Shown in pieces: positions 47,071-58,620 of a stretch of 64,000 nt of DNA. The translations under genes and the position numbers were made by a program. The notes beneath the pieces are model-generated. The model worked only from the letters and a program-made list of their open reading frames with translations. It was not told the origin of the DNA and did no database searches. Origin of the DNA: Acanthamoeba sp. SK_2022b (taxonomy: Eukaryota > Discosea > Longamoebia > Acanthamoebidae); the NCBI GenBank assembly GCA_027943245.1, contig JANDJZ010000017.1, positions 210,243 to 274,242 of the forward strand. The letters run 5' to 3'. The first letter of the stretch is position 1; every line of letters begins with the position of its first letter.

Positions 47071-47462
47071 AGCTGTCGTTGTGTTGTGAAGAAAGTGGAA
47101 GTTCTTGCTTCGGGACCAGGACGAGAAGAACAAATCTGACAAGGGAGAGGGTGCAAGTTGGCTCGATGTGCGCTAGAGTTGAGCGGAGGTGGGTTTGAGA
47201 GGAAGCGGACACGAAAGAGAGGTGAACGCGTGCTCGTGCTGCGTCTCGTGGCTCCCACCTGCGTCTCGTGGCGCGGCATGGCCACAGCACTGGCGCTCAA
47301 TCGCGGTTGCATCCACACAGAACGAGCTCGAAACAACTCGAAATCCCGCCCAAAGCCTCCCTGTCGGACATTTTTTTACGCGGACACATTCCAATCAACG
47401 TTCCTCGCCCCCTTCTCCTTGGCCCTTGCGGGTTCGACGCTCGCCCCAGGTGCCGACCAAGG
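47071..47462. promoter_or_regulatory. Intergenic with a 14-bp direct repeat
   Basis: 392 bases between the RhoGEF stop and the F-box gene start (both minus). CTGCGTCTCGTGGC occurs exactly twice, at 47,239-47,252 and 47,259-47,272, a 20-base period. They sit about 170-200 bases upstream of the F-box ATG, so paired factor sites are possible. Confidence 0.45.
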
Positions 47463-50400
47463 TCAGGAGGTGGCTGATTGAGATCGGCGCTGGCGTCGCT
47501 TCATGGCGCTCGCCGACAGCAACGCGGTCGATGACGGCGACGAGGAATCGGAGGTTGGAGAGGTTGGTAAGGACGATGGGCTAGAGGAAGGGGCGGCGGA
47601 GTCCCACAGAAGCGGAGCGACGAAGGGCCGCAGGGCCTGCAGCTGCCGCTTGAGTTGCTCGATCTCATCCCGCAGGAGGGTCACCTCGTCTTTCGCGACT
47701 CCACCCTCCTCCATCTGTGTCTGCACCCAGCCCGGCTCGTCGTGACTCCGCTGCTGCTCTTCGTTGTGGTCTGACGAGTGGTGCTTCTGGTCCCTCTTGG
47801 CTGTCGCCTTCCTCGTCGGCGAGGGCGGTGCACTGCTCGGCCCCGATTGATCGCTCGACCGCAGGCCCGGGACCTTCCGTCGAAAGGTGCTGCTGGCCTT
47901 GGCCTTGGCCAGCAGGCCGGTGTTGCTGTGCGAAGCCGAGGAAAAGGTGGCCGCCCGTCGCGCAGGCGTGTTGTCGGCGAGGCCTGGGTCATCCTCGCCG
48001 TCGCGTGTGCTATGGTGGCAGTAGCCGTCGGCTCCGGAGGCGGGCGAGGCGTTCATCTGTCGGAGGAGGGCGTGGTTGATGAGCTTCTGTATGCTCCGGA
48101 ACCACATCCGCTTCTCCTCCTCGCTCTCGGCGCCAAACAGGTATCGACGCAGGACGTGCTCCTCGTCGGCGCTCCTCCACAGCGCCTGCAGCTCGAAGCG
48201 ATGCAGATAGTGCTGCTGCGGCTGCGGGACGGACGCCGAGTCGCTGTCCTTTCGCCATCGCCGCAGGCTTCCCTTCACCTTCTTCTCGTGCTTGCCTCCC
48301 CCATCGTCGTCCTCGCCTCCTCCCGTCGAGCCGCGCGAGGCCGGCGATTCTGCCGCAGACGGCGATTCTGTCGACAGTGAGGCGCGCTGTTGCTGTATGG
48401 CTTCGGTGATGGAATCGGCCACTACGACGTTGATGATGCGTGACGAGGCGAGCGGGATGCGGTGCATGGAGGAGAAGCAGCGCTTGTGTCTCTTGGCTGG
48501 ATCGAGCAGCTTGCTGCTCTTAAGACGATCGGCCACGATCATGATGTCGCTGAAGAGGAACACCACCACGGGCTTCCCGGCCGGCGCTTGCTGCTGCTGC
48601 TGACCACCAGCGCCCGGTGGATCGAACGCATGGAGGTGACCCTCGTGGATGAAATTCCGAGAGGAGGCCATGATGTCCTGCAGGTGCTGCCGCGAGAAAT
48701 AGCTCGCGATTTGTCGCATGCGCTGATGGTTGGCGCCTCGTGCGGCGGCCTCGTTGGAGGCCTTAACCACAGCCACGATCTGTTCTTGCGCTGCTCGCAG
48801 CAGCTCATAGTCCACCGACGTACGCGGCGTGTGTTCGAGCAGCTCCTGCACAGTTACCTGACTTTCAGTGGCGCCAGTGAATGGACTGCCAGCCTAAGGG
48901 CCCACGTACACTAATGAACAGAGGGTACTTGCAGATGCGCTCCAGTGGCTATCACACGACACCACACACGCGCACACAGGAGTAAGAGTAAAGGCCAACT
49001 TAACCTCAGAGAGGGAGGAGAGCTGAATTCACGCACTGCAATGAGGAGCTCGGCGAGAGTGAGCCCGCAAGCCGCCTCGCTCGTCTCGATGCTCTGGGAG
49101 GGCGAGCAGAGAGTTGAGACGCGTTCTCCCACAACACGTGAGATGGGGAGCGCATGGGGCGACGTACGCGGATGCAGCGGCGGAAGGCGGAGCTTGACTC
49201 GTCGAGCTTGTGGAGAGCAGCCAGGGCGGCCGCGTGCCCGCTGCAGAATCGGTGGTAGTTTCCAAAGTAGGATTTCTGTTCGTGTCGCGTTGAGTGAAGA
49301 AGAAGAAGAATGTGACGTGATGATAATCAGTGGTCATCGTACCATGGTGAGGAAGATGTCGCCGATGGGCGGGGATTGAGGCTGCGGGGTGACGGCCGAG
49401 TAGCGGCGGAAGCGTCGTGAGAGAAGGTGGTGGAGCTCCCGGTGCAGGTCGGCAAATTGGCCCACGTTCGAGCTCAGGAACCGCTCCTGCTCGCCCGCCA
49501 ACAGGCCCTTCTCCACCAGAGGCGGCAGGAACACCTGCGGGCGCAGCCCACCACGCGCACGGGCAAGTTAGCCAGGAGGAGGGAGAGAGACCTGGAGGTA
49601 GGAATCGACGCACGTTTTGGATGGTATGGAGATGGCGGAGGTAGAGTACTTCGCTCTCGATCAGCTCCTCAACCAAACGCAGCCTGCGCTCGTTCCCAGT
49701 CCAGCCGAGTCAGTGTCGCTACTCCTTTCCCGATTCACACATCAGAAGGTGCAGGTGCTCACCTCTTCCTCTCCAGCTCCGCATTATGTGGCAGCCTGCC
49801 GGGCGATTGCAACGGCGGCGTAGCAGCGTATTGATCGTCAGGCGCCCTTGGCGTCAATTCTGGGCAAGATGATGGCAAAGCGGAAGAGTTGGGCGCGGAG
49901 GAGGTAGAAGAGAAGGCGAGGTGCTGATCGGCAGTCGAGGAACGCGAGTGGCGGAGGGAGCGGCGAAAGAGGGCGGAGTAGAGCTGCTCCAGCTCATCCG
50001 TGCGGAGGTACCGCGTGCCCCGCCTCCCGTCACTACAGCCCTCACCCATTAATATCGGGTCTGCGGCTGCTGTAGGTTCTCCTGCGTGCCGCTGCCTGTC
50101 AGTGTCGCCGGTCGCATTGTCGTCGTCGTCGTCGGTGAGGCCGCCTAGGGCGTCATCATCCTCGTCGGATGCGGAGCCCTCATCATACTCGATTGAATGA
50201 GCCCCGTCGTGCGTGCTGTCGACGCCTGCTTTCTGCTGTTGTGGTGGGACATTGTCGCTTTCCTCGCCCTCCTTCGCGAATTGGTGACGGTCGTCCTTTT
50301 CCTGGCCTTTGGTAGTCGTGAGGGTGGTAGGCCCTCCGTCCTTCCCCATCAGCGCGAGGGAGAGCAGATGAGGAGCGGGGCGCAGCGACGCCTCGTCAAT

Positions 50401-50710
50401 ACACGAGTAGGGAAACAGCCCCTGCCTGTGCCCTCAACGTTAATATTCGGTACTGGGTATTTGGGGGGGGGGCTGTCGCTTTTCGTTCTTCTGTTGGCGT
50501 GGTTGGGAGGTACCTTCCATCGGGGTGGGACACTCTGGCCCAGCCGTCGAGGGAGTGAGAGTGGATGACGAGCCATTGGCCGGCTTCTGCCCCGACGTGG
50601 CTTCCCTTTAGCCCTCGAAACGTGCGCCCCACCTGCCCCACCACTGCTCCCCCTGCCCCCTCCTCGCCCCCTCCTCCTCCCGGTGCCACCACAGGGGCCT
50701 CCTGCTGCAT
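47463..50710 (-). CDS. SH3-DH-PH Rho guanine-nucleotide exchange factor
   Basis: Dbl-family activator of Rho GTPases. The likely start is the ATG at 50710 (MQQEAPVVAPGGGG); an upstream exon cannot be excluded. An SH3-like domain follows (SHVGAEAGQWLVIHSHSLDG, WARVSHPDG), spliced through an intron that contains a run of 10 C to RQGLFPYSCIDEA. A long acidic/Ser-rich linker leads to the DH domain: ELIESEVLYLRHLHTIQN, VFLPPLVEKGLLAGEQERFL, FGNYHRFCSGHAAALAALHK and the conserved ICKYPLFI. The PH domain begins FIHEGHLHAFDPPG, FLFSDIMIVADRLKSSKLLD, and carries an insertion of roughly 80 Ser-rich residues before ESEEEKRMWFRSIQKLINHA. A short coiled coil (TLLRDEIEQLKRQLQAL) precedes the stop. Substrate GTPase not predictable from this. 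Confidence 0.83.
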
Positions 50711-51123
50711 GCGGGCTTGCGACTTCTCCGTACTGCGTGCGTTGTGGCAATAGTCCACCCTTCCACTACAACTAAACTACCTCCACTTATTGGGGGGAGC
50801 ACCTCGCTCACAGTTGGTTGGAGCGCTGATCTGCCAAACGGTTGGCGGGTCGCCGAGCGGAGTCTTCATCGTTAGATGGTGTGGGCAAAGGTCAGTTGCT
50901 TACGTTAGCAACTGTGCTGCAGTGCTGGGGCAACGAGCAGCCCTAGCCCACGCTCTCCTGTTTTCATTGTTGTTGTCTTGGATCGCGCGCTCTACAGCTC
51001 TGACTGCGCCCAGTCCACTCTCCCGGCCTGCCTCCGCCCTGATCGATCAAAACTGAGCGGCTGAGGCCGCGTCCCCGAACCCCGCGTTCCAGGCAAGCAG
51101 AGGTGACCGCGGCCGCCACGTGG
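50711..51123. promoter_or_regulatory. Intergenic between F-box/WD40 stop and RhoGEF start
   Basis: 413 bases, both neighbours on the minus strand. It contains the inverted repeat CAGTTGCT-TACGTT-AGCAACTG at 50,893-50,914. No supported exon, although a short upstream RhoGEF exon could lie here. Confidence 0.4.
50893..50914. promoter_or_regulatory. 8-bp inverted repeat with CAGTTG/CAACTG ends
   Basis: Perfect arms CAGTTGCT and AGCAACTG with a 6-base spacer, about 185 bases upstream of the RhoGEF ATG. Each arm contains a CAACTG core, which fits Myb (YAACKG) or E-box (CANNTG) recognition. Confidence 0.45.
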
Positions 51124-53967
51124 TCAGGAGAGACCGTCGTCGTTGGTGTAGTAGGTGTCGCGCGTAGGGGTGTCGACGTTGTTGTGGTCGCCTGCGTCAT
51201 CGTGTGCGTTGTTGCCATTGCCCAACTCCATGTTGTCGTCCTCTCGTTCTCTCTCCATGCTCTCCCTTTCCCTCTCCTGTGGATCCGTTGACTGCTCATC
51301 GCTTCGGCCTAGCTGTTCGCCTGTCGTCCCATTTGTCAGCGGATAAGCGTGAAGGTGATGCCCACCATGCGGGTGATGGTGAGGATTGTGCGCACCACCA
51401 CCAGCCTGTGCCATGCAGTACATAAATAACGATGCCATGGATAACGGCCTACGGGTGGCGAAGCGCAAGGCACGAAAGCTGAGGCGCGATTCATACCTCG
51501 TAGGGAACTACAACCAGCGGCTCCAGCGTTGGAGCAGGAGCGGCGGTGGCTGAGGGAGCCTCGAAGGCGGCGTCAAACACGTAGCAGCCCTCGCTGTCGA
51601 GCGTGGCGACAGTGAGCCGATCGCATGGGCGCGGTGCTTTAAAGTCCCAGGTGATTAGGCCCCTGTCCTTGCTCGCGCTTACTGTGCGAGAAGGTCAGCG
51701 ACCTACCCACATTCGATCGCTGTGTGTGTGTGTGTGTGTGTGTGGTGGTTCGTACCAATCTTAAAGTCGTCAAAGTGCAGGTCATAGACACACGAGCTAT
51801 GTCCCTTCAGGATGATGGCAGGGCTGTTCGTGCGCATATCCCAGATGCGGACGGTTTTGTCAACGGAGCCACTTACTGTGCGCAGCGATAACGCAACGAG
51901 TGAAGAGAGGGTGAGGCCAAAAACCTCGAGAGAGCTGTGTCGAGTAGCAATGTGGCGCACCAATTTTGTTCTGGTCGAACTGGAGGCACATCACGCGGTC
52001 CGTGTGGCCCTTGTAAGCCGTGATACACTTGGAGGTCTCGAGATCCCAGAGCTTGACGTGATTGTCCTAATTTGACCGAGAGCATTAGTCGCTGAGTCCG
52101 TGGTATGAAGTCTTTCGGTCTCCCTCGTACCCAAGCTCCAGAAACGAGTCGCGATTGGTCGAACTTGAGGCAGCGAATGGAGTTGCCGTGGCCCTTGAGC
52201 ATGGTCACAGGCTCCCCCGTTTCTACGTCCCACACGCGAATCGTTTTATCTTTGGGAAGAGTCAAGAGAGAGAGAGAGAGAGAGAGAGAAATGCGTTAGA
52301 AATTGACGAAGTTGAGCGCGAACTCTGGACAGCCGGCTCTACGCACCAACTGAGCCAGAAATGATGTAGCGGTTATCAAACTCGAGGCAGTACACGGTGT
52401 AGGCGTGTCCGACCATGGTGCGCAGAGGCACGCCCTGCTCTAGGTCCCATACTTTGATCGTCGAATCTCGAGATCCGCTTACTGGAGAAGGTTGTGCGGG
52501 CGGAGGTGAGCACGCAAGTCACGATCATAAGACTAGGAGGAATGCTTTGGACCCAATCGTACCTATTATTTTGTCATCGAACCGCACAGTGCGCACACCG
52601 TTGGCGTGGCCGTCGAGAACGTATTTCACATTCCCGGTCTTGACGTCCCACACGCGGATCGTGTTGTCTGTGGCGGAACGGACACGGTTGGTCATAAGCG
52701 CTGGAGAGGGAGAGCAAGAGAGCGGCCAAACGACACACCTTTGGAACCGCTTACGATCCACTTTTTGTTGAAGTCCAAGCACATCACTGAGTCCGTGTGA
52801 CCGCGCATCGTTCGGATCAGCTCGCCCGTGTTGACGTTGAACACCTGGGGTACCGCATAAGAGAAGAAGTAAGCAGCGGTCCCTCAAACCGCCCCCAAGT
52901 CGTGCCCGACCTGATCGGGGCGTGCCATTCTGGCATGTGGAGGAGGCATACCTCGATGGTGTCGGTGGCCGTGACGAAGCGCTCATCATCAAAGTGAAGA
53001 CAGAAGGCGGCGCTCTCCACTTCCGACTGAGGGGCCAGAGTGCGTGCGGCGCAGTTCCCCATCCGCCAGTTCCGATCGACCAGGAGCCGGCTCTTGAACA
53101 CGTCCTGCCAGCCTAGCGGCTGGGTCAGGGTTGAGGAGTCCGCCTCAGGCGTGGAAAGGTCCAGCTTAGCTCTCTTCCTCTTGAGCCCGAGTGAGCCTCT
53201 ACCGCCACCGCCTTCTTCGCCCGACTCTTCCTCGGAGGAGGTAGACGACGAAGGCGAGGCGAAAGAGAGGGTGGAGAGGGTCGACAAATCGGTCGAAGAT
53301 GTGGTGAGGCCCCCCCTCGTCGATGAGTTCCACATTTCCTTCCAATGCTTGGCGCAGAGGGCTTTCCATAGCATGTTATCCCTCGAGAGACTCTGCCACT
53401 GACGGTTGAGCAGGCTCATGGTGGACAAATCTCGCCACTCGAGGAAGGAAAGGATGTAGAGGCACAGTTCCTGGGGCAACACGCTGAAGTAGCCCGCCGA
53501 CGTCTTCGAGGCCGACATTTGATGACCATTCTGTCACGTGCGTGAAACGGAGCGGAAAGAAGGCGAGCACGGAGTGAGGGAAGGAAGAGGAAGCGGGCAA
53601 GAGCTGAAGGCGGGCGAACACGAACCAAGAATGAGTAAAGAGTATGCAAGTCTTGCATCCGCGTCTTCACCCGCTTGGAGAGATCGAAGAACTGCTGGAC
53701 AAATTCGTTGAGGTAGGGAAACATCTCGTGATGCCGCAAGAAGGTGTTGAATTTCTCTATCGAATTCTCAAGCTCCATTAGTTCAGTCCCGACCGTAGAG
53801 AACATTTCCCCCTTGATGAGTGGTGTGATGATTTCGGCGGGGCTAAGAGAAGGTGGGAGAGTTGATGTGCCCTCCTCTAGAGAAGGGGAATCTTCTCTTT
53901 GCCTCTTTCTCCCCCGCTTCGTCTCACCATTTTCCTTCGGTGAGCAGTTCTCCGTCCCCCAATCCAT
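51124..53967 (-). CDS. F-box/WD40 protein, FBXW7/Cdc4-like layout
   Basis: Likely SCF substrate receptor. From the ATG at 53967 (MDWGTENCSPKENGETKRGR) there is a helical segment (STVGTELMELENSIEKFNTF). Then the F-box: YFSVLPQELCLYILSFLEWR, DLSTMSLLNRQWQSLSRDN. After a Ser/Glu-rich linker come about seven WD40 blades, recognisable by VNTGELIRTMRGHTDSV, VKTGNVKYVLDGHANGVRTV, LEQGVPLRTMVGHAYTVYCL, VETGEPVTMLKGHGNSIRCL, LETSKCITAYKGHTDRVMCL and MRTNSPAIILKGHSSCVYDL. Several blades are interrupted by introns. The C-terminus is His/Asn/Asp/Glu-rich and disordered. Propeller identity to Fbw7 cannot be settled by eye; other FBXW subfamilies remain possible. Confidence 0.88.
51721..51744. repeat. (TG)12 microsatellite in an intron
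   Basis: A pure TG array (CA on the sense strand) 13 bases inside a donor of the F-box/WD40 gene. Confidence 0.9.
52265..52289. repeat. (AG)n microsatellite in an intron
   Basis: A pure AG array of 25 bases (CT on the sense strand), just upstream of an acceptor of the F-box/WD40 gene, where it can act as its polypyrimidine tract. Confidence 0.88.
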
Positions 53968-54254
53968 CTAGCAATTATTGCGACGTAATGTGCGAACGAC
54001 TTTTGGGCAGATCTCCACAACATTTTCTTTCTTTTCCTGTGTTGTTTTCTGCGGAGATCTTGTTTCTTCTTTCCTCCGCTTTTTCTTTGATCATATCCAC
54101 CATATTTAACAAGTGGTCGTAGGCCGAACAAAGAAGATGCTTGTTTATTGACAAAATTGCAAATAAATAAAATAAAATAATAAAGATCCAGTCGAGCACT
54201 AACGCGCAGCACCATCCCGTCAGCTGGTGTCTGTGCCGTGTTTGGCGTATCTCT

Positions 54255-56086
54255 TCATTCTTGTTTGGCCGCGGCCGCTGCGGACTTGCCGTGCCTGAAG
54301 CCGTAAACTTCCTCCTTTCTTGTGTAGTAGCGCTCGAAGAGCTTGGAGGAATAGCCGATATAATCGAAGCTCTCCAGCGAGGAGTAGCGGGCCTGTACAA
54401 GCGCCCACACGCCCCAATGGAAAGACGGCGCGGGAGTGAACCGCTTCACCTCCTCGTACAGAGCCTCCACGTCCTCCTGCGATACTGCGTCTTCTTCGCC
54501 ATAGTTCTGGTTGTGTTTTTCATAACCAACCACAGCATGCTCATTAGTCACTGATGCGTTGCAACGGACATTGCGCTGGGGAAGCTCGGCGAGTCCGTAC
54601 TGGTTCGGCGGCCTGGTACGCAGGGTTCTTGCCAATGTGGCGCTGGGCGGCGATGTAGGCGCGGAGCCACTCGAGCTGGAACTCCTTCGTGGGGAAGCGA
54701 GAGGCGTCGACCGTGTAGCCCATCATCTCGCAGAAGTGGTTCGCGATGTCATAACTGTCGGGCCAGCCGTGAGGGAGAAGGAGCGACCACGCTAAGAGTG
54801 GAGGGAGGAGGGAGGAACATACGCGCGCCAGTTGTAGTTTCCATACTCATAGTCGATGAACCGCACTTTAGCAGGCTTGCACTCCTCGGCCGAGGCCGAC
54901 TGGTAGAGGATATTGGCGCAGAGGAGGTCGTTGTGACAAAACACAATATCCGAGGATGACCCGCCCAGCTGTTCCTCCAGGAACTCCAGTTCCTCCACGC
55001 ATTGCTTCATGGAGAACTGTTCCTGCAGCCGTCTGTGCCGTTACACCACCTCACAAGTGAGTTGGATGAAGATATCGCGCGCGGGGGGGAAGGGAGTGAG
55101 GCGTGCCTGTTCTTCTCCTGGTCATCAAACGACTCAGGAATCTCCTGCAACCATTTTCGGAGAGTGCTGAACAGGGCAGGCTTTCGCTCGCCAAAAACGT
55201 CCACCGCGTGGAACAGCGCCAGTTGGTGCGCCACCTTCAAGAGCGCAAAGGTGAGATTTACAGAAGGCGGTGGCAGAGCGAGCATTGCACTCATAAGTGC
55301 ACGCAAACAAAACGAACGGAGGGAGTCAGTACAAGCTTGAACTTTTCCGGCGCTTTCATGTCGTCAGGCGTAAAGGGCTTGCCCTCCACGAACCCGTAGC
55401 AGATACCGTTGTTAAAGCGACCGTAGAGCGGAGAGCAGATGCCGAGCTTGGCCAGGCACACCAGCGTCGTCAGCTCGCTCTCCCTGCGTGGAGCATCGGT
55501 GCCCAACGACCGGCATATTGTGATCGGAGTTAAAGGGGAGAAGCGGTCGTGGCGGAAGCTTCCGCGCTTTGGGACTGTGGGCTGCCCGTGGTGGTTGTGT
55601 GGTGGACGAACCGGTCTATCATGATTTCGGTGCGCTCTCCGTAGATGCGGACGAGGGCCGTCTTCTCTGGCGGTGAGTCTTCCCCTCGCGGCGTCTCTTC
55701 CAGCTGCGCCACAACCTGCAAGCGCCTGACCGGTCAGTTTGCCAGTTCAATCAATCAGAGAGTAAAAATAGAAATCAAGAAGGTAGTTCTGTGGAGCTCA
55801 ATCTCTTCCTCGTGCGGGAGGAGGGCATACAAAAAGATAGACAGCTAGAAAATAATAATAAAATGAATATAAAAGCGATGGAAGGCACCTTGTAGAGCTT
55901 GTTGGTAATTCCGTCCGTGAACTGGTGAAGGTGCATCTTGGACCTATCCCATTTGGGAAAGAAATGAGTGAACACCTCTGCAGCACCAGCTTCGAGATCT
56001 CCCTCAATAGTGATGTCCAGCACGGGATAGCGCTGCTTGATCCACTCCTGTAATTCGTTTCTCTTCCTGATTCTCTCTTCCTCCAT
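54255..56086 (-). CDS. Ethanolamine kinase (choline/ethanolamine kinase family)
   Basis: Phosphorylates ethanolamine, the first step of the Kennedy pathway to phosphatidylethanolamine. From the ATG at 56086: MEEERIRKRNELQEWIKQRY, FTDGITNKLYK (nucleotide-binding region), KTALVRIYGERTEIMIDR, ESELTTLVCLAKLGICSPLY and YGRFNNGICYGFVEGKPFTP. The catalytic motif SSDIVFCHNDLLCANILYQS and the metal-binding RFIDYEYGNYNWRYDIANHF follow. The C-terminus (FHWGVWALVQARYSSLESFD, YIGYSSKLFERYY) matches the family. ETNK-type spacing and NGICYGF favour ethanolamine over choline kinase, but substrate preference is inference. Seven or so introns. All catalytic residues present. Confidence 0.9.
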
Positions 56087-56393
56087 GGCCCGTACGTGCA
56101 GCTGCCGTTATTTTATGTGGTTAAAAAAAGAAAAAAAAACAAAACAAAAAACAAATAATAGGGCCAAGCTGCGTTGGTATTTCATTGGCGGGCAAAAAAG
56201 CCTTGGAATGCAATCGCATTCCAGTACTGCAGAAATCGCGTAGCCCAGTTCATTCATTCCACAACGGACAACGGCAGAGGATTGTGTGACATTCCTACAT
56301 TTAATCTTCGGCAGGATTAGAGTCCAGATTCAGAACCCCGGGAAGCACGGGCAAGCCTTTTTGGCAACTGTACAGAGACAGACACTTTGAGAG
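56087..56393. promoter_or_regulatory. Divergent promoter, ethanolamine kinase / 7TM receptor
   Basis: 307 bases between outward-facing starts, with A-rich runs near 56,120-56,155 and the inverted repeat at 56,204-56,223. No TATA box seen. Confidence 0.45.
56204..56223. promoter_or_regulatory. Inverted repeat TGGAATGC-AATC-GCATTCCA
   Basis: Perfect 8-bp arms with a 4-base spacer in a divergent promoter. Each arm contains CATTCCA, the core bound by TEA-domain (TEAD) factors in animals; that link is inference. Confidence 0.6.
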
Positions 56394-58215
56394 ATGAGTG
56401 TCGAACACTATTTTGGATGCATTGTACGCTCTTTCCATGCGCTGTTGTGAATCATGAAGCTAACCGCCCTCTGCAGGATGCGTACACGCAAGAAGACACC
56501 CAGATTTTGGGAGGCGTTAATCTCGCCTCTGCCCTTCTCAGGTAGCTTCTTCTTTTGTTTTTGTGGAAAATAAAATTATTTTATTTTACTTTTTATTGGT
56601 GGCTCACGCGTGGTCCTTCGACGGTGGGCCTTCTCCCGCGGGCAGCCTTATGGGGAGCTCATTCGTGGTGGTCCACTACCTCATGTTCAGTCGGCGCCTG
56701 GTCATCTCCCAAATCATTTTCTGGTTGGCCATTGCCGGTACGCAACTGCTCCCGCCGACGAATGAAATGCACGGTTCACGAATAACGTGCTCGTCACTAA
56801 ATCCACACTTTCGCCCGCGTGCTGGCTCTCTTCAGATTTGCTGGCGTCGTTTGCGATTGCGCTGAGCCAGAGCTGGCTGTTCGCCGCCTCGGACTACAGT
56901 TGGGTGACGTGCCTCACGCTGCGGAGCCTCATCGAGTTCTCAGTTGTGTCATCGTTCTTTTGGTCATCGTGCATCGCCTTCTACCTGTTCTACGCCATTG
57001 TATGGCACAAGGACATGATGCTCTCCGAGGTACGTCTCCGAGAGGAGAGCAGGTGCGCTTGCTTGGCGTTGGATTCACATGAGCCGCCCTTTCCAACAGG
57101 GGAGCAAAGGCACGAGCGCGGGAAAGAAGTACGACTGGACTAGTGTGTTCATGATAGTTGCTCACATCGTGTGTTGGGGCACACCTTTGGGTATTTCTCT
57201 CTCTCTCTCTCTCTCCCTCGCGTCTGGCCAACCCACGCCTGCAGCGGTCATCATGCTCACCGTCAGCTTTCTTCCTTATCAGTATTTTGTATCATCCTGC
57301 TGGCCGCTGGGTGGTATCAGAAAACCGAGAGCGGATGGTATCTCCTCGCGTCGCGGGTGTGCGTGCATGCGTGCAATGAGGTCACGAGACTGATCTTGGC
57401 GATCCTCCTACATCCAGGTGTCACCCGAAGGAGCCGTACCTGTTTATCTTCTGGGAGCTTCCAATGATCGTTTCCTTCTTCGTCAACATCTTTCTCTATG
57501 GCATCATCGCCTTTTACGTGCAGCGAAGAAGCCGAAAGCACCGAGGTGAGTCAATTCTCGCAAACGGGTCGCCCGGAGCAGAAGAAACGATTCTGACTGC
57601 GCTTGCCAGGAACGAAGAACCATCTGTCAGCCAAGATCCAGCATCGGCTCGCCCTGTTCGTGCTCGTGTACGCCGTCTGCTGGGCCCCTAACGTCGCCTC
57701 ACACATCGAGTCCTACATCTATCCGCATTGCTGGTTTTTCTGGCTCGGCTTCATCCAGAACGCCTTCTCTCCGGCCCAAGGTGCGTTCTTCTTGTTCTGG
57801 TGGGTCACGCTTGGCTCGGCTCATTGGCTGTGTCTCCGCGCTGTCGTGTGGCGTCTGCTAGGATTCTTGAATTGCGTCGTGTACGGCTTGTCGAACCAGG
57901 AGGTGTGGTCGCGCTACCGCTGGTGGCAGCACCTGCTCATGATCGTCGTGTCACCCTTCATTGTGCTGCCCATTATCGTACTCGCCTCTTTGGAAGAGAT
58001 ACTGCGCATTGCCGTCCCTTCACTTCACGCCCGCTTCTTCCGGCGTCAGTATGCCGATGTCGGACGGTTCGGCACTCCCTCTTTTCCTTCATGTCTGCCG
58101 GTAGACCTAACCAGGTCTCGCACCCACCACGCGCAGTATCAACTACGCTCGGCATGCGTACAGCTCAGTCAGCGTAAACGACAGCCTCTCCGACCTAGAG
58201 ACCACAGACACCTGA
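56394..58215 (+). CDS. Seven-transmembrane receptor, cAMP-receptor-like family
   Basis: Short first exon MSVEHYFGCI, spliced to DAYTQEDTQILGGVNLASAL. The helices follow: SFVVVHYLMFSRRLVISQII with FWLAIADLLASFAIALSQSW (TM1-2), SYSSFFW-type FSVVSSFFWSSCIAFYLFYA (TM3), WTSVFMIVAHIVCWGTPL (TM4), EPYLFIFWELPMIVSFFVNI (TM5), RLALFVLVYAVCWAPNVASH (TM6) and FFWLGFIQNAFSPAQGAFFL (TM7). The pattern fits the Dictyostelium cAR/CRL and GPR157-like receptors. Two more hydrophobic segments follow (VWRLLGFLNCVVYGL and LLMIVVSPFIVLPIIVLASL), which is odd for this family. The last exon ends YSSVSVNDSLSDLETTDT, stop at 58,213; the splice CGTCA to TATC keeps frame. Ligand unknown. Confidence 0.82.
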
Positions 58216-58620
58216 GCAGTTATCCCCGAGGCCCTTCCCCCTCTCCGCCTCGGTGGTCCTGCCCAATCGGCTCACACTAGCCAGTTTTGACACAAAGAAA
58301 ATCATGGGAAACGGTTGGTGGGAAATATCTTCCGCACAATTTGTAGCCAATGGACGAAGGGGCCTCTTGGCCGTGTCTGCTCCGGCCTGACGAAATTTCA
58401 GTCCAGAACGGAAAAGGTGTACTGGTCTCCACGCACCCCTTTTACGCTCACGGCCTCCGCACGAGCTCCCCCCACGAGCGAGCCCCTTGTGCTTCTCTCT
58501 CTCTATCGTCAGTCGGCGCAGCGGCCCTTCGCAACCTCACCAGCCTTCTCTTTTCAATCTTTTCATCTCTCTTCACCCCAGCCACGAGACGCGAGAAAGC
58601 GAGGCAACGGCTCCTTTGTC
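58216..58620 (+). other. Intergenic and probable 5' UTR of the GATA gene
   Basis: 405 bases. A frame open to the GATA protein extends back to 58,315 without an in-frame ATG, and a CT-rich tract with acceptor-like ATCGTCAG lies at 58,503-58,512, so an untranslated or short upstream exon is likely. Confidence 0.4.

Noticed and set aside
21000..51000. ELMO, ARPC5 and RhoGEF as a functional gene cluster
   Set aside because: They lie 10-15 kb apart on mixed strands with unrelated genes between, so chance proximity is the simpler view.
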